Shown: positions 6,235-13,771, numbered from the stretch's first letter. The stretch is 64,000 nucleotides of DNA from Amycolatopsis coloradensis (GCF_001953865.1 NZ_MQUQ01000020.1:62001-126000), one strand, 5' to 3'. Program-made: numbers and translations. Notes: a model not told the origin generated them from the sequence alone.

Positions 6235-6501
6235 ATGCAGCTCGCAGTACTCAACCGGCGCGCACAGGAACGCTACGCCACGTTCACCGCGACGCTTGAT
6301 CTTCTCGGGGAGATCCTGGGCGACGTCGACAAGCTCATCGCCAAGGTTGACGACGGCGCGGCCGGTGCCGACTCGTGGAGCATCGCCACGCAGGACGAAC
6401 TGAAGCAGTACCGCACGAACGCTTTCGCCGCGCTGGATCATCTGCGGACGTTGGGTAAGAAGCACGAGGCCGAACTGATCTCACGCGAGTGGAGGTTCTG
6501 A
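6235..6501 (+). CDS. Helical AICE protein (88 aa)
   Basis: Starts MQLAVLNRRAQERYATFTAT and is predicted to be nearly all helix with heptad-like leucines (L-D-L-L-G-E-I-L-G-D-V-D-K-L-I-A-K-V). It follows the paralogous pair with no gap and precedes another helical small gene by 1 bp. Possibly a dimeric DNA- or protein-binding helix bundle; no family recognised. Confidence 0.7.
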   Translation: MQLAVLNRRAQERYATFTATLDLLGEILGDVDKLIAKVDDGAAGADSWSIATQDELKQYRTNAFAALDHLRTLGKKHEAELISREWRF

Positions 6502-6502
6502 C

Positions 6503-6682
6503 ATGAGCCATCAGGTAGACCGAGTGGTCGACGACCTGAGTTCCGCGCTTCTCCAGCTCAAGGCAGCGATGCGCGGAATGCCGCTGAACCAAAGTGGTTT
6601 CCGCGCCGCACACGACAAGGCCGCCCGCGCGATGGGCACGCTCACGACCGAGCTGCTCGACGCCCGACCGGCCATGACCTGA
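6503..6682 (+). CDS. 59-aa helical mini-protein, last gene of the small-gene operon
   Basis: ATG at 6503 directly after the previous stop. Begins MSHQVDRVVDDLSSALLQLK and carries F-R-A-A-H-D-K-A-A-R-A-M-G-T-L, recalling the A-V-R core of the pair at 5887-6233, so it may be a distant third copy. A hairpin terminator follows. Confidence 0.6.
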   Translation: MSHQVDRVVDDLSSALLQLKAAMRGMPLNQSGFRAAHDKAARAMGTLTTELLDARPAMT

Positions 6683-6702
6683 CACAGTCCCCGCACGAGA
6701 TC

Positions 6703-6735
6703 GGCCCCGCACCTCCTGACCGAGGACGCGGGGCC
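6703..6735 (+). terminator. Hairpin after the small-gene operon
   Basis: GGCCCCGC (6703-6710) pairs with GCGGGGCC (6728-6735) over an 17-nt loop, between the last small gene and the translocase gene. Confidence 0.55.
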
Positions 6736-6766
6736 GGTTTCGTCCTACACAAGGAGAAACACTCTT

Positions 6767-8152
6767 ATGCGGCACAAGAAGAAGTTTGAATCCGTGAAGT
6801 CCTTCCGGCGTGTGGGCGGCGAGTTCCGCGCCCTGAAGTGGACCGTCCGCCACCCCGGTTCGGTTCTCACTCCGGGCGCGCTCACCGCCTCCGGAATCGA
6901 ACTCGGCTGGAGCACCACTGGCGGCATCGTCGGCGGGACGGCGGTCGGACTGTGCACCTGGTACCGGGCGCACCCGGACACCTTCGACCACTACGCCGCT
7001 CCCCGCATGCGGGCCTGGCGGCGGCGCTGGTCGGTCTACTTCGGACCGAAGTTCAACAAGGCGCTCCGGGCCTGCGACCTCTACACCACGGACCGTAAGA
7101 CCGGACAGGAACGGTTCCCGAGGGTCATCCGGGTGCGTTCCTACTCGCCTTCGGTCGACACGATCACGTTGGCGCTGGCTCCCGGGCAGGGACGTCGCTC
7201 CTTTGACGACAAGTTGGAAATCCTGGCCGACACGCTGAAGGTGGAGCGTATCGCGATCGAGCGGCCGAAGCCGGGCTACGTCGCCCTGATCCTCGAACGT
7301 TCGGAGCCGTTCACCGAGACCATTCCGGCTCCGGAGATGCCTGAGGAGTCCGACGCCGTGGACCCCGGCGACATCTACATCGGCGAGACCGAATACGGCT
7401 CGGAGTGGCGGCAGGGCATCGGAAGTCGGCACATCTTCATCGCCGGTGCGACCGGGGCGGGCAAGAACTCGGTCGTTCTCGCGATCCTGCGGGGTCTGGC
7501 ACCACTGATCCGGGACGGGCTCGTGCGCTTGTGGATCTGCGACCCGAAGCAACTGGAGTTCGCCAAGCTGGCGGGCATCGCTCACCGGTACGCTGACGAT
7601 GAGGGCAAGTGCGCTGAGTTGGTCGACGCGTACCTGGAGGACCTGCGGGCCGTTCAGCGGATGTTCGCCTCGACCGGCACGCGGAAGATCACGATGTCGC
7701 GGGAAACGCCGCTGAACGTCCTGATCCTCGACGAGATCGGCGCGCTGCTGGCCTACGGCGACGGCTCGATCGGGCGGGTACTGCGGAAGAACCTCGCGAT
7801 CGTCGGGTCGCAGGGCCGCGCTACCGGTCATTCGATGATCGCGGCGGTGCAGGAGCCAACCAAGGACACGGTTCCGATTCGTGAGCTGTTCCCGGTCCGG
7901 ATCTGCATGCGCGTCACCGCCCTGTCTCATGTGGACATGGTCCTTGGTGACGGTGCCCGCCTTCGCGGTGCCCTGGCCGACGAGATCCCGGACATGCCCG
8001 AGACGGCCGGTATCGGCTACGTGATCCGACAGAAGACCCGCACCCCGATCCGGGTCCGTGCCGCCTACACCGATGACGGCGACCTTGACGACCTGGTCGC
8101 TTTCGTCCGCTCGGGATGGATGGGCGAATCGCGGCTGACGGTGGTGGCTTGA
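6767..8152 (+). CDS. tra: FtsK/SpoIIIE-type conjugal DNA translocase (Tra)
   Basis: 461 residues, ATG at 6767 with AAGGAG upstream. Hydrophobic stretch at about 38-65 (membrane contact), Walker A G-A-T-G-A-G-K-N-S at about 227-235 and Walker B L-N-V-L-I-L-D-E-I-G near 325-335, then G-S-Q-G-R-A-T-G-H-S typical of the FtsK core. In pSAM2 and pMEA elements the single FtsK-like Tra moves double-stranded DNA between mycelia, recognising repeats at a clt locus by a C-terminal winged helix. Odd detail: Asn replaces the usual Ser/Thr after the P-loop Lys, with Ser one place later. It overlaps the next gene by ATGA. Confidence 0.88.
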   Translation: MRHKKKFESVKSFRRVGGEFRALKWTVRHPGSVLTPGALTASGIELGWSTTGGIVGGTAVGLCTWYRAHPDTFDHYAAPRMRAWRRRWSVYFGPKFNKALRACDLYTTDRKTGQERFPRVIRVRSYSPSVDTITLALAPGQGRRSFDDKLEILADTLKVERIAIERPKPGYVALILERSEPFTETIPAPEMPEESDAVDPGDIYIGETEYGSEWRQGIGSRHIFIAGATGAGKNSVVLAILRGLAPLIRDGLVRLWICDPKQLEFAKLAGIAHRYADDEGKCAELVDAYLEDLRAVQRMFASTGTRKITMSRETPLNVLILDEIGALLAYGDGSIGRVLRKNLAIVGSQGRATGHSMIAAVQEPTKDTVPIRELFPVRICMRVTALSHVDMVLGDGARLRGALADEIPDMPETAGIGYVIRQKTRTPIRVRAAYTDDGDLDDLVAFVRSGWMGESRLTVVA

Positions 8153-8514
8153 TGCTCACTCCGACGAACTACGCAGTGATCGCCCTTGGGCCGTACTTCG
8201 CGGTGAAGGCCTGGAATCGACAGGATCGCACCTGGGATATCACCAACGAGCGGCTGTACAAGTCGCGAGCAGAGTGTCGGCCGATTTATGAGTGGCTGAC
8301 CTCGCAGGACTCGGACACCTACGAGATCATCGAGTACTCGCATGTGTACCGCTGCCACTGCGTGATCTGCGGAATCCCGCCGGACTACGACGAGGTCTGC
8401 TCATATCCCGACTGGTACGAACTCGTCGCCTACGTGGCCAACTATCCCGGCTGGGTGACCACTTCCGAAGTGCTCATTTTCTGCCCCGATCACCGATTAC
8501 TGACGGAGGAATGA
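8152..8514 (+). CDS. AICE hypothetical protein (120 aa)
   Basis: Starts at the ATG overlapping the tra stop. Soluble, rich in aromatics (Y-N/W-Y pairs), with a cysteine/histidine cluster C-H-C-V-I-C-G-I-P-P near residue 72 and C-P-D-H near the end, which could bind a metal. No known domain. Position directly behind tra and translational coupling suggest a transfer or spread role. Confidence 0.65.
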   Translation: MLTPTNYAVIALGPYFAVKAWNRQDRTWDITNERLYKSRAECRPIYEWLTSQDSDTYEIIEYSHVYRCHCVICGIPPDYDEVCSYPDWYELVAYVANYPGWVTTSEVLIFCPDHRLLTEE

Positions 8515-8735
8515 CGATGTGGCGCATCGGTTTCTACGTGTGGCGCGTGTGGCTGGTCGCCAAGTACGGCGTTCCGGCGGTGGGCCTGCTGGCGCTGATC
8601 TTCTGGGCACAGGGCGGCTCGCCGCTGTTCTGGACGACGTTCGGGGTGCTCGGCTGCGTCGGGCTCGGGATGTCTCTTGGGGTGATCGAGTTCCGTAACC
8701 AGGAGTTCGGCAAGCCAAGGGAGCGTATCCGATGA
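8511..8735 (+). CDS. Small two-helix membrane protein (Spd-like, 74 aa)
   Basis: ATG at 8511 (CGGAGGA upstream) overlaps the previous stop; ATG at 8517 is an alternative. Two hydrophobic segments: Y-G-V-P-A-V-G-L-L-A-L-I-F-W-A and F-W-T-T-F-G-V-L-G-C-V-G-L-G-M-S-L-G. Small membrane proteins beside the translocase are typical spd genes, which affect pock size and intramycelial spread. Function here is inferred from context only. Confidence 0.65.
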   Translation: MTMWRIGFYVWRVWLVAKYGVPAVGLLALIFWAQGGSPLFWTTFGVLGCVGLGMSLGVIEFRNQEFGKPRERIR

Positions 8736-9157
8736 CCAGGCGCGCGAACCGTGATCAGCTCGGATTGTTCGGCACAGTCGACCCGTCGCCGCCACCGACG
8801 CCGGGCCGACAGTGCCCACCAGTCCGCGACCGTAAGAAGGCCAACGGCGGTAGCGGGAATCCGTTGGTGGCAAAGGATGTGCTGGCCGAAGTTCAGGAAG
8901 GTCACTACGGCCTGCTTGATGACACGGAGAAGGTCGTGGTGATCGAGGACGGCGAACGCGCCCGCCCGGCGCTCGACGAGGACATCGTCCATCACCTCGT
9001 CGCCAACGGCTACCTCACCCGCTGCGCGCCCGGACACACCATGACGTGCGTCTACGGGATCAAACGACGCCCCGTCCTGCCGCTCCAGCTCACCAGGCGC
9101 GGCAGGGACATGCTCCAACGCTGGTCCAACCTTCATCCCTTGGGAGACACGAAATGA
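8732..9157 (+). CDS. AICE hypothetical protein, winged-helix-like C-terminus (141 aa)
   Basis: Coupled by ATGA to the membrane protein. The first 45 residues are polar with a P-S-P-P-P-T-P stretch; residues 60-140 (V-V-V-I-E-D-G-E-R-A-R-P ... H-H-L-V-A-N-G-Y-L-T-R-C ... L-T-R-R-G-R-D-M-L) end with a pattern seen in winged-helix proteins where L-T-x-R-G closes the wing. DNA binding is possible. Not assigned to a family. Confidence 0.6.
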   Translation: MTRRANRDQLGLFGTVDPSPPPTPGRQCPPVRDRKKANGGSGNPLVAKDVLAEVQEGHYGLLDDTEKVVVIEDGERARPALDEDIVHHLVANGYLTRCAPGHTMTCVYGIKRRPVLPLQLTRRGRDMLQRWSNLHPLGDTK

Positions 9158-9369
9158 CCGGAAACGACGAATTCGACGACCGCAACGTGACCGCTCTGTA
9201 CGAGGAATATGACGAACTGCTCCGCGAGGTCGTCCACTCGCGACAGATCGAGGACCCCACGTTCCGGCACCCGCGCCTGGCGGAAGTCGGGCAGAAACTC
9301 GGCGACATGCTCATCGAGCAGGCCGAGTACTACCACCGCCGTGCCGCTCGCTGGCGCGATGGTGCCTGA
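9154..9369 (+). CDS. AICE hypothetical acidic protein (71 aa)
   Basis: Starts in an ATGA overlap. Acidic N-terminus (N-D-E-F-D-D-R-N-V) and helical remainder ending Y-Y-H-R-R-A-A-R-W. No domain recognised; it is the fourth gene in a row joined by four-base overlaps behind tra. Confidence 0.65.
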   Translation: MTGNDEFDDRNVTALYEEYDELLREVVHSRQIEDPTFRHPRLAEVGQKLGDMLIEQAEYYHRRAARWRDGA

Positions 9370-9408
9370 GCAGGGCTGATCACCAACTGACAGGAAGGAG
9401 GAATCACG

Positions 9409-10224
9409 GTGTTCGGTAGATCCAAGTCCGATCGCGAGGACACCCCCGGCCCATCGCGTCGGGTACGCGCTCTGTCCGATCAGCTCGACGAAGCCCGCGA
9501 TGTGCACAGGCTGTCCACGGACCCGATGCTGGGCGCGGTGACCGCAGACCGGTTCCGAGTCTCGATCACCCGCACCATGTGGCTTTTCCTCGCGATTGGG
9601 CTCGGGTTTACCACCGCCGGTGTTCACGACTTCCTCGCCGGAGACCGGCAACCGTCCGATCCGCTCTGGTGGGGTGCCTGGCTGGCCGAACCCGCGCTAG
9701 CGGGCATCTTGGTGACCCTGCTCCGCTGGGAAGCCGCAATGCTGTCCTACGGGGTCACCACGAACGTGAAACCGGTGCGCTACCTCAAACGCGTACTCCT
9801 TGGTGCCACGCTGGTCGCCAACGTCTGGGCAGGGCTCGCCCCCGCCCATGGTCCGGTATCGAAAGGCATGGTGTTCTTTCACCTGGTCATCCCGCTGGTG
9901 GTGTTCCTTCTCGCCGAGGTTATGCCGGTCATCCAGCAGACCTGCACCCAAGTCCGTGAACAAGCTCTCGCCGCCACCCCGCCGACCAAACCGGCATCCA
10001 ACCCGATGCTGGTTGAACCACCCGCGACGATCGCGCCGTCACCGCGGCTTCGCCTCCCACCCGAGATCTCCAGTCGCGTCGACGCCGCTGTGACTGCCGC
10101 TCGCAACGAAGGGCGGGAGGTCACCACCGAGGACATCCGCCGCGCCGCTCGTATCCCCGAGCAGATGGCCGCACAGGTCCTCGCGCAACTCACCACGCAC
10201 AACGGGTACAAGCTCGACGCCTGA
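9409..10224 (+). CDS. SpdB-like spread membrane protein with C-terminal helix-turn-helix-like tail
   Basis: 271 residues from a GTG at 9409 with the strong site GGAAGGAGG. Four hydrophobic segments between about 57 and 180 (M-W-L-F-L-A-I-G-L-G-F-T-T-A, L-A-G-I-L-V-T-L-L, V-L-L-G-A-T-L-V-A-N-V-W, F-F-H-L-V-I-P-L-V-V-F-L-L), then a Pro-rich linker and a C-terminal helical domain (V-T-T-E-D-I-R-R-A-A-R-I-P-E). This is the architecture of actinomycete spread proteins (SpdB/DUF2637-like). Likely acts with the Tra translocase in moving DNA through septal cross-walls. Terminator follows. Confidence 0.7.
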   Translation: MFGRSKSDREDTPGPSRRVRALSDQLDEARDVHRLSTDPMLGAVTADRFRVSITRTMWLFLAIGLGFTTAGVHDFLAGDRQPSDPLWWGAWLAEPALAGILVTLLRWEAAMLSYGVTTNVKPVRYLKRVLLGATLVANVWAGLAPAHGPVSKGMVFFHLVIPLVVFLLAEVMPVIQQTCTQVREQALAATPPTKPASNPMLVEPPATIAPSPRLRLPPEISSRVDAAVTAARNEGREVTTEDIRRAARIPEQMAAQVLAQLTTHNGYKLDA

Positions 10225-10243
10225 CGCATCACGCACGACCTCG

Positions 10244-10281
10244 ACGGGGCACGGCCACCAAGCACCACGGCCGTGCCCCGT
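10244..10281 (+). terminator. 13-bp stem terminator between spd-like gene and rep
   Basis: Arms 10244-10256 and 10269-10281 are perfectly complementary around a 12-nt loop, followed by TTCTCGTCT. Confidence 0.7.
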
Positions 10282-10312
10282 TTCTCGTCTCCACGAACCG
10301 AAGGGCTCCGAC

Positions 10313-11680
10313 ATGCTGACGTTGGAACATCGCCTCACCGCCCGTGTCCGGGCCGCTGACTACCAGGAATGGCGCGCCAAGGTCCACGCCGTCAACGGCT
10401 GCTCCCGGCCCATCCGGCTCGCCGGAGCGCACCAGCTCCAGGACGCCAACACCGGGCAGGTGCTGCACCACCACGGCGGCGACATCTTCGCTCCCTGCGG
10501 CAACCGACGCTCCGCTGTCTGCCCCTCCTGCTCCGACCGCTACGCCGCAGACGCCTTCCACCTCATGCGCGCCGGACTCGTCGGCGGCCACAAGGGCGTC
10601 CCCACCACGGTCACCGACCGGCCGCGCTCCTTCGCCACCCTCACCGCACCCAGCTTCGGCCCCGTCCACCACGCCCGCACCACCGCACGCGGCAAGCGCA
10701 TCCCCTGCGGCTGCGGCGAGGTCCACCACGAGGCCGACACCCGCATCGGAACCCCGCTCGATCCTGACACCTACGACTACGTCGCCTCGGTTCTCTGGCA
10801 AGCACACGCGGGCGTCCTGTGGCAGCGCTTCATCACCCGCGTCCGCCGCGAGATCGCCAAACGCGCCGGACTCACCGCCCGCGAGTTCCGCGACCACGCC
10901 CGCCTGTCCTACGGCAAAGTCGCCGAATACCAGCGGCGCGGCCTCGTCCACTTCCACGCCGTCGTCCGCCTCGACGGCCCCGGCGGCGCTATCGATGACG
11001 CCCCGGCCTGGGCCACCCCGGACCTGCTCGACGACGCCGTCGCAGCCGCCGCCCGACACGTGAAGGTCACCACCCACCGCCCCGAAGGGGAAGTCCTCAT
11101 CCTCGCCTGGGGTACTCAGGTCGACGTCCGGCGCATCGAAAGCGCCGTCTCGGCGGAGATCGAGGACGAGAACGGTCAGATCAGCGAAGGCCGACTCGCC
11201 GCCTACATCGCGAAGTACGCCACCAAGGGCACAGGCAAGACCGAAGCAGCCGACCGTCCTATCCGGTCACAGCAGGACATCGACTACCTCAAGGTCTCCC
11301 CACACCACCGCCGCATCATCCAAACCGCGTGGGACCTGGGTGACCTTCTGTCCTATGAGGACCTGAAACTCCGGCGCTGGGCGCACATGCTCGCCTTCCG
11401 TGGGCACTTCCTCACCAAGTCGCTGGCCTACTCCACGACGTTCAAGACCATCCGCGAGGACCGGCGCGCGTTCCGGCTCACCGAAACCCTCGAACGCCTC
11501 GGCCTCGACGACCGCGCCGACACCGTCCTCGTCGTCAACGACTGGACCTTCGACGGCGCTGGATACACCGACGACGCAGAACGCGAACTCGCCGCAGGCA
11601 TCGCCGAACGCATCCGAGACGACCGCAAACGCAAATACGACAAGGAGAACTACGGTGGACCCACTTCTCACGCTCGATGA
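10313..11680 (+). CDS. rep: HUH-type replication initiator (RepSA/RepAM-like)
   Basis: 455 residues. Motif I F-A-T-L-T-A (about 107-112), the metal-binding H-x-H in L-V-H-F-H-A-V-V-R-L (His213, His215), and a Tyr motif A-A-Y-I-A-K-Y-A-T-K (Tyr298 and Tyr302). A cysteine cluster C-G-N-R-R-S-A-V-C-P-S-C at 62-73 precedes the nuclease domain, as in RepSA of pSAM2. The enzyme should nick the element origin and start rolling-circle replication after excision. The end overlaps the excisionase start by 26 bp. Confidence 0.9.
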   Translation: MLTLEHRLTARVRAADYQEWRAKVHAVNGCSRPIRLAGAHQLQDANTGQVLHHHGGDIFAPCGNRRSAVCPSCSDRYAADAFHLMRAGLVGGHKGVPTTVTDRPRSFATLTAPSFGPVHHARTTARGKRIPCGCGEVHHEADTRIGTPLDPDTYDYVASVLWQAHAGVLWQRFITRVRREIAKRAGLTAREFRDHARLSYGKVAEYQRRGLVHFHAVVRLDGPGGAIDDAPAWATPDLLDDAVAAAARHVKVTTHRPEGEVLILAWGTQVDVRRIESAVSAEIEDENGQISEGRLAAYIAKYATKGTGKTEAADRPIRSQQDIDYLKVSPHHRRIIQTAWDLGDLLSYEDLKLRRWAHMLAFRGHFLTKSLAYSTTFKTIREDRRAFRLTETLERLGLDDRADTVLVVNDWTFDGAGYTDDAERELAAGIAERIRDDRKRKYDKENYGGPTSHAR

Positions 11681-11828
11681 AGTCGCGCAGGCTCTCAAGG
11701 TTTCGAAGAACACGATCTACCAGTGGCGCAAGACAGGTAGGGGACCGGTGGGCATCCGGGTCGGCAAGTACGTCCGCTATCGGCCCGAGGCAGTCTCGGC
11801 CTGGCTCGACGAACAAGCGGGCATCTGA
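11655..11828 (+). CDS. xis: Excisionase, MerR/AlpA-type helix-turn-helix (57 aa)
   Basis: GTG at 11655 (AAGGAG upstream) inside the 3' end of rep. The sequence L-T-L-D-E-V-A-Q-A-L-K-V-S-K-N-T-I-Y-Q-W-R-K-T-G is the standard HTH_17 excisionase fold, ending Y-R-P-E-A-V-S-A-W-L. The stop overlaps the integrase start (ATGC at 11828), so the two recombination proteins are made together. It bends DNA at the att sites to favour excision. Confidence 0.88.
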   Translation: MDPLLTLDEVAQALKVSKNTIYQWRKTGRGPVGIRVGKYVRYRPEAVSAWLDEQAGI

Positions 11829-12985
11829 TGCCCCGGCCGCCGATGCCCCTCGGAACTTGGGGCAAGATCTGGGCAAACAGAGTGCCGCACGGCGGCTGGG
11901 TCGCGAGAACGAACTACAAGGACTACGACGGCGTCCTTCGACGGGTGGAGCGCAACGGAGCCACTAAAACCAAGGCTGAAAACAACCTGGCTGAAGCCTT
12001 GCGCGACCGCTCCCGCGCGTTCCTAGACGGCGAGATCACCCCGGACACCAAGGTTTCCGCAGTCGCCGAGATCTACTTCGCTGAGCTGGACCGCTCAGAC
12101 AAGGCGATACGGACTAAACAGGACTACAAAGGCGCGTGGAAACGGTACCTGAAAAAGCCTCTCGGGAATCTTCAGGTCCGGGAAATGCGACGAGTGTCCA
12201 TTGTGAACAAGGTTTTGACGTCCATTCGGGACAACAACGGAAGCGGTGCCGCGAAGCTGGCTCGTGCTGTCCTCACGGCGATGTGTGCGCTGATGGTTCG
12301 TCACGACGCGCTCGACGACAACCCGGTCCGCGAGATCGAGTCACTGAGCGCGAAGCGGGACAAGAGCGGCAAGAAGGCGCGACTGATCACCCCGGCTACC
12401 GCCTCGGACGCCCTCCAGCTCTTCCATGACTCGGAGGATGCCGCACGGTGGGATCTCGTCGACGTCCAAGATGTCCTTTCCGGCCTCGGCTGCCGAATTG
12501 GTGAATTGCTGGCGCTGGACTGGGACACCTCGGTGGACTTTGACCAGGGAACCATCTGGATCCATGGGACCGTGATCCGGGTCACCGGAGTTGGGTTGAT
12601 CGTTCAGGACTACACCAAAAGTCCGGCCGGAATGCGCCGCATCCGCCCGCCCGCGTGGGTGGTGGACATCCTGAAGCAGCGGCACGAGTCCCTGACGTCG
12701 GAGTGGTGCTTCCCGTCCTCCACGGGCACGCTGAGAGACCCAGACAACACCCGGAAGTACATCCGTCGGGTCGTCGCCGGAACGTCCTTCGAGGGGCTTC
12801 ACCCGCACGACTGGCGCCACTACGTCGTCGACGTGCTCGACGCCGCTGGCCTGTCTGCGCGCGAGATCGCCGACTACGTCGGCCACGACGACCCGAGCAC
12901 CACGCAAGACCTGTACATGAGTCGCGGCGTCGTGGGCGAGGCAGCCAGTGCCGCTCTGGCCACTCGTCCGGCGCTGGCAGCCTGA
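11828..12985 (+). CDS. int: Tyrosine-recombinase integrase
   Basis: 385 residues with all catalytic positions: Arg223 (G-C-R-I-G-E-L), Lys264 (T-K-S-P-A-G), His327 and Arg330 (H-D-W-R-H), His353 (V-G-H-D-D) and Tyr363 (D-L-Y-M-S). An N-terminal arm-binding region and a SAM-like core-binding domain (about 70-170) precede. It lies 80 bp from attR, as integrases do in tRNA-targeted elements. It catalyses site-specific recombination at the tRNA-Arg anticodon-loop region. Confidence 0.95.
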   Translation: MPRPPMPLGTWGKIWANRVPHGGWVARTNYKDYDGVLRRVERNGATKTKAENNLAEALRDRSRAFLDGEITPDTKVSAVAEIYFAELDRSDKAIRTKQDYKGAWKRYLKKPLGNLQVREMRRVSIVNKVLTSIRDNNGSGAAKLARAVLTAMCALMVRHDALDDNPVREIESLSAKRDKSGKKARLITPATASDALQLFHDSEDAARWDLVDVQDVLSGLGCRIGELLALDWDTSVDFDQGTIWIHGTVIRVTGVGLIVQDYTKSPAGMRRIRPPAWVVDILKQRHESLTSEWCFPSSTGTLRDPDNTRKYIRRVVAGTSFEGLHPHDWRHYVVDVLDAAGLSAREIADYVGHDDPSTTQDLYMSRGVVGEAASAALATRPALAA

Positions 12986-12989
12986 ATCA

Positions 12990-13007
12990 GGTGGGTTTGT
13001 GGTGGGT
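12990..13007 (+). promoter_or_regulatory. Candidate integrase arm-type sites, right end
   Basis: GGTGGGT at 12990-12996 and 13001-13007, 11 bp apart, directly after the integrase stop. It mirrors the pair at 1909-1926 in spacing and orientation. Confidence 0.5.
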
Positions 13008-13018
13008 CGTGCAGATGA

Positions 13019-13054
13019 GAAAACCCCTGGCCACTTGCGTGACCAGGGGTTTTC
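13019..13054. terminator. Bidirectional terminator of int and tRNA-Arg
   Basis: 12-bp perfect stem (13019-13030 with 13043-13054), T-rich on both strands, six bases before attR. The element thus supplies its own terminator to the tRNA gene it restores. Confidence 0.85.
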
Positions 13055-13059
13055 CTGTT

Positions 13060-13105
13060 GCGACGTGCCCCCGGCAGGACTTGAACCTGCGACCTAGAGA
13101 TTAGA
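13060..13105. repeat. attR: 46-bp direct repeat inside tRNA-Arg
   Basis: Identical to 1748-1793. It rebuilds the tRNA-Arg from the anticodon to the 3' end, so the tRNA stays functional after integration. Confidence 0.93.
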
Positions 13106-13139
13106 AGGCTCTTGCTCTATCCAGCTGAGCTACGAGGGC
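13066..13139 (-). tRNA. tRNA-Arg (anticodon UCU)
   Basis: 74 nt, no encoded CCA. Acceptor GCCCTCG pairs with CGGGGGC (one G-T), D-arm GCTC/GAGC, T-arm GCAGG-TTCAAGT-CCTGC, anticodon loop CTTCTAA. The anticodon stem AGAGC/TCTCT has a C-T mismatch at positions 31-39, next to the recombination region. The 5' part is chromosomal, the 3' part comes from the element. Confidence 0.92.
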
Positions 13140-13295
13140 CGACGTCGGCGACGTTGGGTGTCGCCCAGCACCGGCAGCTTAGCCGTCGCCAACCTGTCGA
13201 TCGTTCGACACCGCCAGATCGTTTCAGGTCGAGCCCACCGTTTTTCGGAACGCCCGTGAGCGCGTCACGACGCGGGGTGACGCGCCCACGGGTCA

Positions 13296-13318
13296 GGGCC
13301 GCTTCGGGGGAGCGGCCC
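13296..13318. terminator. Hairpin downstream of the I36 inhibitor gene
   Basis: GGGCCGCT (13296-13303) pairs with AGCGGCCC (13311-13318). It lies 63 bp past the minus-strand stop at 13382; nothing else is seen between the tRNA and that gene. Confidence 0.5.
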
Positions 13319-13381
13319 CTGGGTTCGTGCAGGTCGCGAGTCGACTCGTCCGCGAGCGACCGGCACGAACCGCCGGGGTGG

Positions 13382-13771
13382 TCAGTCCCAGATCTTGAGG
13401 GCGCGGATCACGAACGGTCCCTGGGGTACGTAGGTGCCGCCACCCGGATAGGTGATGAAATCTCCCTCCGTCGTGCATTCCTCGCTCTGGTAAATCGTGA
13501 CGTCCCTGCTTAACCGGTTCACGAACGAATGGCCGTTGAACCCTTCTGGTAGCGGAATGCATTCCTCGGGATTGGAGGTGCGCAGGTCGAATTTGCGCAC
13601 CGCGCCGCCGTACGATTCTTCGCCCCAGACGCAGAACTCGCCCTTCTGACAGTCGGGTGCGGGCGGCGCGGTGGTGGCGCTCGCGATTCCGGTGCTGGTC
13701 AGCAGGCCGAGCATGGCCAGCAGGAGTGCCTGCGGGAGGCGTGCGCGCAGGTTCGTCAAACGTCGTTGCAT
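13382..13771 (-). CDS. Secreted peptidase inhibitor, family I36
   Basis: 129 residues from ATG 13771. A Sec signal peptide (arginine-rich start, hydrophobic L-L-L-A-M-L-G-L-L-T-S-T-G, cleavage near A-S-A) is followed by the I36 core: C-Q-K-G-E-F-C-V-W-G-E ... Y-G-G-A-V-R-K-F, N-R-L-S-R-D-V-T-I-Y and an ending rich in Gly and aromatic residues. Cysteines are spaced to form disulfides. The type member is the Streptomyces metalloprotease inhibitor SMPI; many family members are only known by sequence. The target protease is unknown. Confidence 0.8.
   Translation of the reverse strand: MQRRLTNLRARLPQALLLAMLGLLTSTGIASATTAPPAPDCQKGEFCVWGEESYGGAVRKFDLRTSNPEECIPLPEGFNGHSFVNRLSRDVTIYQSEECTTEGDFITYPGGGTYVPQGPFVIRALKIWD

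Larger units (their letters stand above)
1748..13105. mobile_element. AICE (integrative and conjugative element) in tRNA-Arg(UCU)
   Basis: An 11.36-kb insertion is bounded by a 46-bp direct repeat made of the tRNA-Arg 3' part. It carries the full AICE set in the usual order: tyrosine integrase and excisionase next to the intact tRNA, HUH-type replication initiator, Spd-like membrane protein, a single FtsK/SpoIIIE-type translocase as the only obvious transfer protein, and a GntR-UTRA repressor of KorSA type. This layout is that of pSAM2 and of pMEA100/pMEA300 from Amycolatopsis. No primase-polymerase (Prim-Pol), Pra activator or Nudix (Pif) gene was recognised. All key catalytic residues are present and no gene is visibly broken, so the element looks functional. 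Confidence 0.93.
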
